From assembly GCA_964537685.1 (NCBI GenBank), contig CAZICM010000014.1, positions 1 to 64,000 on the forward strand: a DNA stretch of 64,000 bases, written 5' to 3'. The notes beneath the pieces were generated by a model. It worked only from the letters and a program-made list of their open reading frames with translations, was not told the DNA's origin and did no database searches. Positions 9,089 through 16,180 of this stretch are shown piece by piece. Position numbers and translations under genes: made by a program. Source of the stretch: CAZICM01 sp964537685 (GTDB lineage: Bacteria > Myxococcota_A > Polyangia > Polyangiales > Polyangiaceae). Positions within the stretch are counted from its first letter, which is position 1, and each line of letters starts with the position of its first letter.

Positions 9089-10999
9089 ATGAAACAGATC
9101 ACCTTCGCCCAAAAACTCCGCTATCGCTTCGATAACACCATGTCCAAGGGAGCCGCCGCGCTCATCGGTTGGCTGTTCTTGGTATCTCTGGTGATGATTG
9201 TTCTCTTTTCGGCCGTTGTCGTGCTGAGCGGGGCTGCCCCTGCGGGCGAGGGAGGGGAGCAGCCAGGATTTTTATCCCTGCTCTGGTCTACGCTGATGCA
9301 TGCGCTGGATGCGGGCACAGTGGCCGGGGACACCGGCGAGCGGTCTTATCTTGCGATGATGTTCGGCGTGACGCTGGGCGGGATTTTTATTGTGAGTATT
9401 TTGATAGGTTTATTGACCAGCGGCATAGAAAACAAGCTATCGGATCTGCGCAAGGGGCGCTCTTTTGTGGTGGAAGAGGGCCATACGCTGATATTGGGCT
9501 GGTCGGCTCAGATATTCTCCATCCTGGAAGAGCTTATTCTCGCGAATGAAAGCCGGTCCGGCGCGGCGATTGTGATTCTTGCTGAAAAAGACAAAGTGGA
9601 TATGGAGGATGAGATTCGCTCAAAGATTGGCGATAGCAGGCGGACGCGCATTGTATGCCGCACAGGAAGCCCGATCGATCTTGGCGACTTGGCGATTGTC
9701 AACCCTGGCGCGGCCCGTTCGATTATCGTGCTTTCGCCTGAAAATGACGATCCGGATTCGCATGTGATTAAGACTTTGCTGGCGCTGGTGCACAGTCCAG
9801 AGCGGCCTGAAAAGCCTTATCATATTGTGGCGGAGATCCGCGACCGGGCGAATATGGAGGTGGCCCGGCTGGTGGCCAAGGATGAGGCGCAGCTTTTATT
9901 GGTTGGGGATTTAATCTCGAGGATTACGGTTCAAACCTGCCGCCAGTCGGGGTTGTCGGTTGTGTATAACGAGCTATTGGATTTTGGCGGTGACGAGATT
10001 TATATGCGGGAGGAGCCGGAGCTGGCAGGAAAGGCGTTTAAAGATGCTTTATTTGCCTATGAACAATCTTCGCCTATTGGCCTGCTCAAGAAAGATGGAA
10101 CGATAGCGCTTTCTCCGGCCCCGGATACTGTTATCGCAAAGGGCGATCGCGTGATTGTCATTGCCGCAGATGACAGCGCCATTGCGATGTCCAAGGGCAA
10201 GAAGGCCGAGATTAGCGAAAAGGCCATCCGGACCAAGAAGACGGCCAAGCGCGAGGCGGAGAACACATTGATTTTAGGATGGAATCACCGGGGTGTGGCG
10301 ATGATCCTCGAGCTCGATAAATATGTGAGTTCCGGTTCCGTTGTGAGCGTGGTGGCGAGCGACGAAGGCGTGAAGCAGGTGATAGCCGATGAATGCCCAG
10401 AACTATCCAATATCCGTATTCAATTTGTCCTTGGAGACACGACAGACCGGCGCGTGCTGGATAAAATAACGGGCGAGGCATCCTATCCTCATATCATTAC
10501 GCTCAGTTATTCGGATACGCTGGAGACACAGGCCGCGGATGCGCGGACGCTGGTGACGCTGCTGCATTTGCGGGATATCGCGGCGAAGACGGGCAAGACC
10601 TTTTCGATTGTCAGCGAGATGCTCGATATCCGCAACCAAAAGCTGGCCGAGGTCACGCGCGCGGACGATTTTATTGTGAGCGACAAGCTGATCAGCCTGA
10701 TGCTTTCGCAGATATCGGAAAACAAAGAGCTGGCTGCGGTCTTTGCGGATCTGTTCGATCCTGAAGGGGTTGAGCTGTATTTAAAGCCCGCGGGGGACTA
10801 TGTGGCATTGGATGAGGCGCTGACTTTTTATACGGTTGTGGAGTCGGCCAGAAGGCGTGGAGAAGTAGCGATTGGCTATCGCAGGCAGGCGCTTTCGGGC
10901 GATAGCTCGGCTTCGTATGGGGTGAAGGTGAATCCCAAAAAATCGGATAAGGTTCGCTTTGAAGAGGGCGATCGGATTATTGTGCTTGCCGAAGGCTAA
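9089..10999 (+). CDS. CASTOR/POLLUX-like ion channel protein with two RCK-type domains
   Basis: This 636-residue protein has a hydrophobic segment near residues 20-45, a pore-helix-like stretch with Trp (LSLLWSTLMHALDAG), and a second hydrophobic segment (LGGIFIVSILIGLLTSGIE). Two regulatory domains follow. The first begins GHTLILGWSAQIFSILEEL and the second ENTLILGWNHRGVAMILEL, both resembling NAD-binding RCK/TrkA folds. The wording DLAIVNPGAARSIIVLSPE is typical of the CASTOR/POLLUX/DMI1-related family, whose plant members are nuclear cation channels and whose bacterial members are poorly characterised. The start MKQITFAQKLRYRFD matches that family; the frame extends 16 codons further upstream without a ribosome-binding site. 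It is probably in the inner membrane. Confidence 0.85.
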   Translation: MKQITFAQKLRYRFDNTMSKGAAALIGWLFLVSLVMIVLFSAVVVLSGAAPAGEGGEQPGFLSLLWSTLMHALDAGTVAGDTGERSYLAMMFGVTLGGIFIVSILIGLLTSGIENKLSDLRKGRSFVVEEGHTLILGWSAQIFSILEELILANESRSGAAIVILAEKDKVDMEDEIRSKIGDSRRTRIVCRTGSPIDLGDLAIVNPGAARSIIVLSPENDDPDSHVIKTLLALVHSPERPEKPYHIVAEIRDRANMEVARLVAKDEAQLLLVGDLISRITVQTCRQSGLSVVYNELLDFGGDEIYMREEPELAGKAFKDALFAYEQSSPIGLLKKDGTIALSPAPDTVIAKGDRVIVIAADDSAIAMSKGKKAEISEKAIRTKKTAKREAENTLILGWNHRGVAMILELDKYVSSGSVVSVVASDEGVKQVIADECPELSNIRIQFVLGDTTDRRVLDKITGEASYPHIITLSYSDTLETQAADARTLVTLLHLRDIAAKTGKTFSIVSEMLDIRNQKLAEVTRADDFIVSDKLISLMLSQISENKELAAVFADLFDPEGVELYLKPAGDYVALDEALTFYTVVESARRRGEVAIGYRRQALSGDSSASYGVKVNPKKSDKVRFEEGDRIIVLAEG

Positions 11000-11158
11000 A
11001 AATCCAGCGGGTTTGGCCGTCCGGCTTAAAAAATTCGCTTTTGGGTCTTGCTTTTGCCTAATGGATGACCTATCCTACCGCCCGCTCAAACGACCCCCGG
11101 TCCTTGACAAGCAGCTTTGTTGGGTAAGGAAACGAAATTAAACCGAAAGGTTCGAACC

Positions 11159-13393
11159 ATGACGGATACCGTTGTAACAGCCAAAGGCTTTAGCCCGGCG
11201 AACTTGGGTAAAGACTTAGCGGCTGGACTGGTTGTGTTTTTGGTTGCGCTGCCTCTGTGTCTGGGCGTTGCGCTGGCCTCAAACGCACCGCTATTCTCAG
11301 GGATTCTTGCCGGTGTTATTGGAGGTATCATTGTTGGATTGCTCAGCGGCTCCCATACCAGCGTAAGCGGTCCTGCTGCGGGTCTTACGGCCATTGTTGC
11401 CGCGCAAATTGGGGTGCTCAAAGGTTTTGATGCCTTTCTCTTGGCGGTATTGCTGGCAGGTGTCATTCAAATCGTTCTGGGTTTGATTAAAGCCGGCTCT
11501 GTGGCCGCCTTCTTCCCATCGAGCGTTATCAAAGGCTTGCTGGCAGCCATCGGGCTTATTCTTATTCTCAAGCAGATTCCTCATGCTCTGGGGCATGATC
11601 CAGACTACTTGGGCGATGAAAGCTTTAATCAGCCTGATCAGGAAAACACCTTTTCCGAGCTGGTGAAGAGCGTTTTAAAAATTCATCCGGGTGCCGCCCT
11701 GATTGGCATTGCATCGTTTGCTTTGCTGATGGTTTGGGAGAAGAGCAAGCTGAAAAAGTCCGTCATTCCCGCGCCCTTGGTGGTTGTTGTGCTGGGGGTA
11801 TTGGCTAGTCTTGGTTTGCGCCGTATTGGGGCTGGTTTTGAAATTGAAAGCTCCCATCTTGTTCAAGTACCCGTTGCGGAGGGGCTGTCGGGTGTAGCGA
11901 AACTGCTTGCATTTCCGGCGTTTTCTCAACTGAACAACCCGCTGGTATTTAAAGCGGCGATTACGGTGGCCATTGTGGCCTCGCTTGAAACCCTGCTAAA
12001 CCTTGAAGCGGTTGACAAGCTCGATCCTGAAAAGCGGCCTTCTCCGCCAAACCGGGAGCTGATTGCTCAAGGTATTGGCAATGTGATTGCTGGGTTTTTG
12101 GGCGGTCTTCCGATGACGAGCGTGATTGTCCGAAGCTCGGTGAACATCAACGCAGGCGGTAAAACCAAGCTATCGGCAATTTTTCATGGTGTTTTGCTGA
12201 TGGCCTGCGTGCTCTTGCTCCCGCATATACTCAATTTGATTCCCCTGTCTGCGCTTGCGGCGATTCTCTTGGCGACGGGATTCAAGCTGGCGAGTCCGAA
12301 GCTATTCAAGCAGATGTGGTCGGAAGGCATGAATCAGTTCTTGCCTTTTGTGATCACAGTGGGCGCGATTCTATTGACAGATCTTCTGGTAGGTATCTTC
12401 GTCGGCTTTGCGGTCAGTCTTTTGTTTATCTTGCGCAGCAACTTTAAGCGGCCGATGCACCGGATCATGGAGCACCATGTGGGCGGCGACGTATTGCGCA
12501 TCGAGCTGGCGAATCAAGTTAGCTTTCTAAACCGCGCGGCGCTTACCAACGCGCTGGATGCTGTGCCTTCGGGCGCTCATGTGCTCATTGATGCGCGCGC
12601 CACAGACTATATCGATCCCGATATCCTCGATCTCATCGAAGAATACCGGGACGAGATGGCTCCGGCGCGCAAGGTTCAGTTGAGCATTGTAGGTTTGAAG
12701 GATAAATATCAGATCGACGATCAGATTCAATATATGGACTACGCAACGCAGGAAGTGCAGTCCGCGCTCACCCCCCAGGCCGTATTAAAAATCCTCCGGA
12801 CTGGTAACGAGCGATTTATCACGGGGAAGCGTCTGACAAGGGATTTGGTTAGGCAAGTGGAGGGGACGGCGCCTGGGCAATTTCCTATGGCGGCGGTTGT
12901 AAGCTGTATGGATTCGCGCAGTCCAGCCGAATATATTTTTGATACCGGTGTTGGGGATATTTTTAGTATCCGGATAGCGGGCAACATAGCTCGTGAAAAG
13001 GTGCTTGGCAGCATTGAATATGCATGCCAGGTTGCGGGAAGCAGACTGGTGGTGGTGATGGGGCATACATCGTGTGGAGCGGTGGGAGCTGCATTAAAGC
13101 TTTATCAAGAGAAGAAGCGCCCTGCTGAAGCGACGGGCTGCGATCACTTGGATTCGATTGTCGATGAGATTCAATTATCGATTGATCCTGCGAAGCATGG
13201 GCACACGGAGGGTGAAGAAGCCGAGAAGGAAGCGGTGAACGATTTGGCAAAGCGCAATGTGCTTCACACGATTGATGTGATTCTCACCAAGAGCGGGCCT
13301 GTGAAGAAGCTGGTGGAAGAGGGGAAGGTGGGGATTGTGGGGGCGTTATACGATGTGAGAACGGGGAAGGTGGAGTTTTTGAGGAAGGAATAG
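11159..13393 (+). CDS. SulP-family anion transporter fused to beta-carbonic anhydrase
   Basis: This 744-residue fusion has a SulP/SLC26-type membrane domain over about residues 10-430 (GFSPANLGKDLAAGLVVF, SGSHTSVSGPAAGLTAIVA, GLPMTSVIVRSSVNINAG). A short STAS-like domain follows at about 455-560 (VLRIELANQVSFLNRAAL). The C-terminus is a complete beta-carbonic anhydrase: zinc ligands Cys583 (in SCMDSRSP), His636 and Cys639 (in GHTSCGAV), with the Asp585/Arg587 dyad. SulP proteins linked to carbonic anhydrase are expected to move bicarbonate, with hydration of CO2 coupled on the inner face; that role is inferred. ATG 11159 follows AAAGG. A good -35 (TTGACA, 11104-11109) lies upstream, but the -10 is unclear. 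Confidence 0.92.
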   Translation: MTDTVVTAKGFSPANLGKDLAAGLVVFLVALPLCLGVALASNAPLFSGILAGVIGGIIVGLLSGSHTSVSGPAAGLTAIVAAQIGVLKGFDAFLLAVLLAGVIQIVLGLIKAGSVAAFFPSSVIKGLLAAIGLILILKQIPHALGHDPDYLGDESFNQPDQENTFSELVKSVLKIHPGAALIGIASFALLMVWEKSKLKKSVIPAPLVVVVLGVLASLGLRRIGAGFEIESSHLVQVPVAEGLSGVAKLLAFPAFSQLNNPLVFKAAITVAIVASLETLLNLEAVDKLDPEKRPSPPNRELIAQGIGNVIAGFLGGLPMTSVIVRSSVNINAGGKTKLSAIFHGVLLMACVLLLPHILNLIPLSALAAILLATGFKLASPKLFKQMWSEGMNQFLPFVITVGAILLTDLLVGIFVGFAVSLLFILRSNFKRPMHRIMEHHVGGDVLRIELANQVSFLNRAALTNALDAVPSGAHVLIDARATDYIDPDILDLIEEYRDEMAPARKVQLSIVGLKDKYQIDDQIQYMDYATQEVQSALTPQAVLKILRTGNERFITGKRLTRDLVRQVEGTAPGQFPMAAVVSCMDSRSPAEYIFDTGVGDIFSIRIAGNIAREKVLGSIEYACQVAGSRLVVVMGHTSCGAVGAALKLYQEKKRPAEATGCDHLDSIVDEIQLSIDPAKHGHTEGEEAEKEAVNDLAKRNVLHTIDVILTKSGPVKKLVEEGKVGIVGALYDVRTGKVEFLRKE

Positions 13394-13472
13394 GATGGGT
13401 GTAAAAGGGCATTAATGATTTCTCCAAGCATACCCCTTGAATTTTTTCTTTCAAAGAGGAGACTCATCCTAT
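13390..13472. repeat. Inverted repeat bracketing a convergent gene gap
   Basis: ATAGGATG (13390-13397) and CATCCTAT (13465-13472) form perfect 8-base arms across the 75-base gap between the SulP fusion and rdrB. Each arm contains the stop codon of one gene, so both messages end in TAGGATG. It could form a long-range hairpin; no clear U-run follows on either strand, so terminator function is doubtful. Confidence 0.35.
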
Positions 13473-16135
13473 GGCATTGAGGGTACAATGTGTTCGGGTG
13501 GATCGCCGGTTTGAGGGATATCACACCAATGACCGGGCCAATCGGTTAATGGGATCGTGAACCTGGCATCAACACCAGCTCGCCGCGCCCCTTCTACCCA
13601 TTTGCGGGCTTCATCATCGGAGAGACCACCTCGAGTCAAGGTATCGGCTACCAGTTGATACTCATCGGGTAACGTTGTTGCAAATACAATCGGATCATCT
13701 GATCCAATACATACAGTTACCGGCGTGACTTTCTCAATATGACGCGGCGGGCGCAATCTCCACATTGGATGGCTGTCTAGATCAGGAAGATGGCCGATAA
13801 GCATATTGGAGGATGGATTGACTTCCACGACAATGCCCAGGGAAGCGATCTCATTGCGCAGTTGATCATGAAGAAAGCGTAGCGATTTTCGATCGTGCTG
13901 GGGTTCAACAACGGTTTTTGCTTGGCTCCGCAAAAATAGGTCTTCATCTGTTAGATACCTGATTAGCATCTGCTGAGCCATTGTCGCGCTGCTTGGCACA
14001 TATGGAAGTCGGGTGGGAAAGCCTGCGATTTGGAGCGCCCATTCGTTGTGCAGGAGCCGGATAAACTCACAAATCTCGGGCGGGCTGATAGCGTGTGAGT
14101 TCGATGAGCCAAAATTGAAAATACAATCAGCGATACTGCTCATTGTTCCGTTAAGATAACGTATTCGATCACCAGGCACGCTGCCACTCCAGCGTCCGTA
14201 GGAATCCCATTCCCATGCGAGATCGAAGAGGCGCTCTTCTAAAGTTAAGGTTACCGGACCTGTGTTTTCTGCCCATGCCTCGGGATCAGTGCCCAAAGCG
14301 AGAGCATGTCCCAGCCTGTCGCCGCGCTGGAGCCTAAAATGAGTAATAGCTTCGTGGATACGCCTCAGCCCTCCGAGTAAGTGTACGAAATCCTCTCCCG
14401 CATGGGCTGTTGCGCCAAAGCGCTGTATTGGTTTCCCCGTATAGGATTCGGTGCGGGAAGCTACAAACGCGGCCACGGCCCGCACGTACCGGACAAGGGG
14501 TGCCATAACCCAAATAGGCACACCCAGTTCGTCGGTACAAACATCCACGCCTCTAAGTGCGAATAATGAAGCGGGATAAGATATTAATGTGCGGGCAATA
14601 GCAAGTGCGCTCTGCCGGTGGGAAAGGTAATGTATTGCATAGCGGAAACGTCCGAAGTGCGGGTCTGCGTGGCTTCGCAAGCCATGAGCGTGTGAATCCC
14701 CTGAGTACATGCCGCCCCCGCGATCGCGGGCGAAGTGCAGGATCGCACCTATTTCGATTGGTTCGTTATTTTGCAGAAGATCGTTGCGGACCTCCCACAA
14801 AAGCTTATTCATCAGCAGTCCTTCATTTAAATTTTTGGGAGGTCCTCGCCGAAGCTCGATAGCTTGTAGTCCGCGGCTTCGTCCCGATGTGATCAATGCT
14901 GCTTCCACACGCGTGCGAACAGGAATGGCGTCTGCTGCGGGGCCAAAACGCCGATAGTGACGTACAAACCATGTGAGCCCGGCTGTCATGGGGCGCTGAA
15001 CGATATAGCGATAAAAAATGCAGCGGGTTCTGACGACTTGCCAGAAGAGGATCGGGAACCAGTCGGGGGTCGTTCTGGGGGAGTCGGAAGCCTCAAGTCG
15101 CCGAAAAGCCGCTCGTAAGAACTGAATTTCTGGTGAGGGTGAGTTTTCATTTGGGTGCGGGAAAAACTCACAGAGTGCATCGCCTTGAAATCGTGCCGCC
15201 CACTCTTCACCAATGGTCCGGTTTCGTATGTTGGTGAGGGAAGCATAGATTTCGCTTAGGCTTTCATAGCTGATCTGCTCTAGAGCGTTTCCTTGGCCAA
15301 AAGCGATTAAAGCCATCCGCAGCTCTGCGAAGCTATTCGATACATTGTTTCCCGATATTTGCTGAAGTGTTGATGGAGTCAGAAGCAGCGGTCCTTGTGC
15401 ATTTACTAGGTGATAGGCCAGGATATAGCGAGCGAGTGCGGCTGCGAGCAGCACATACGCAAGACGAGCGCCTTCGTTGAGTTCCGCACCTGGAGAAATG
15501 AGTTGGCTGGGATGGAAATTCGTATCGGCAAGCCGTCTTAGCATCGCTACCCACAAGAGATCAAAGGGAATGGCCGCGTTATAGTGGAGATGGGTTTCGA
15601 CGAAAGGCCTATCAGCAAGCCTTCTCTCGAGAAGCGGGGACATAAGCCCTATACGCGCAGGGCCATAGGCGGTTGAGTCGGCCGCTGCCATCAGCAAATC
15701 CGAGGGAAGTGCAAACGACAACCATCGAAAATTCCGGCGCGCAACATCGTCGCGTTCCACACTGCCCAGGCTTCGCGCATCTAAAAACCATCGCGGGACG
15801 CGCGGAAAAGCTACGGACCCCTGGCACAGCAATTGCTCTTGCGCAATTCGCTTTAGAAAACTGAGCATAGAAACCGTGCGTGCGCGGTTTGGCGGTCCAA
15901 ACCAGATATCATCGCGAAGGGCTAGCAGATGATCGATTGAGATTGATGGAAAAGAAGAGGAAAAACGGGGTTCAAGAGTTTGCCATAAGTGGGCACCCGC
16001 GCCGGAAGCTCTACGGGGATCGGGATATAGCTCGGTGCATGCTGTCTGAAATGCGATGGCCGAGCCAATGGGGGCTGCGCATAGCTCGGCGGCCAGATGC
16101 TCTATAGGAATAGGGGCAAAGCGATGGTTGCTCAT
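13469..16135 (-). CDS. rdrB: RADAR adenosine deaminase RdrB
   Basis: This is an 888-residue protein of the adenosine-deaminase fold, far longer than metabolic adenosine deaminases (about 330-360 residues). All metal and catalytic motifs are visible in order: ETHLHYNA (His182, His184), HAGEDF (His578, Glu581), RLGHA (His610), EVNPSSN (771-777) and GSDDP (Asp813, Asp814). Between the first and second motifs lies an insertion of about 390 residues, as expected for RdrB. In characterised RADAR systems RdrB forms a large shell and, with the RdrA ATPase, deaminates adenosine (in RNA, or as ATP/dATP, depending on the report) after phage infection, stopping phage growth. The gene lies 45 bases downstream of rdrA on the same strand, so one operon is likely. 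No strong ribosome-binding site precedes the ATG. Confidence 0.88.
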   Translation of the reverse strand: MSNHRFAPIPIEHLAAELCAAPIGSAIAFQTACTELYPDPRRASGAGAHLWQTLEPRFSSSFPSISIDHLLALRDDIWFGPPNRARTVSMLSFLKRIAQEQLLCQGSVAFPRVPRWFLDARSLGSVERDDVARRNFRWLSFALPSDLLMAAADSTAYGPARIGLMSPLLERRLADRPFVETHLHYNAAIPFDLLWVAMLRRLADTNFHPSQLISPGAELNEGARLAYVLLAAALARYILAYHLVNAQGPLLLTPSTLQQISGNNVSNSFAELRMALIAFGQGNALEQISYESLSEIYASLTNIRNRTIGEEWAARFQGDALCEFFPHPNENSPSPEIQFLRAAFRRLEASDSPRTTPDWFPILFWQVVRTRCIFYRYIVQRPMTAGLTWFVRHYRRFGPAADAIPVRTRVEAALITSGRSRGLQAIELRRGPPKNLNEGLLMNKLLWEVRNDLLQNNEPIEIGAILHFARDRGGGMYSGDSHAHGLRSHADPHFGRFRYAIHYLSHRQSALAIARTLISYPASLFALRGVDVCTDELGVPIWVMAPLVRYVRAVAAFVASRTESYTGKPIQRFGATAHAGEDFVHLLGGLRRIHEAITHFRLQRGDRLGHALALGTDPEAWAENTGPVTLTLEERLFDLAWEWDSYGRWSGSVPGDRIRYLNGTMSSIADCIFNFGSSNSHAISPPEICEFIRLLHNEWALQIAGFPTRLPYVPSSATMAQQMLIRYLTDEDLFLRSQAKTVVEPQHDRKSLRFLHDQLRNEIASLGIVVEVNPSSNMLIGHLPDLDSHPMWRLRPPRHIEKVTPVTVCIGSDDPIVFATTLPDEYQLVADTLTRGGLSDDEARKWVEGARRAGVDARFTIPLTDWPGHWCDIPQTGDPPEHIVPSMP

Positions 16136-16180
16136 TTTGTTCGCATGAGGGGATTTGGCGGACTGGGGATGCGTTGGGTT

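Noticed and set aside
13469..16135. Reading the deaminase as an ordinary metabolic adenosine or AMP deaminase
   Set aside because: The protein is more than twice the usual length, with a large insertion between metal motifs, and is coupled to a big ATPase.
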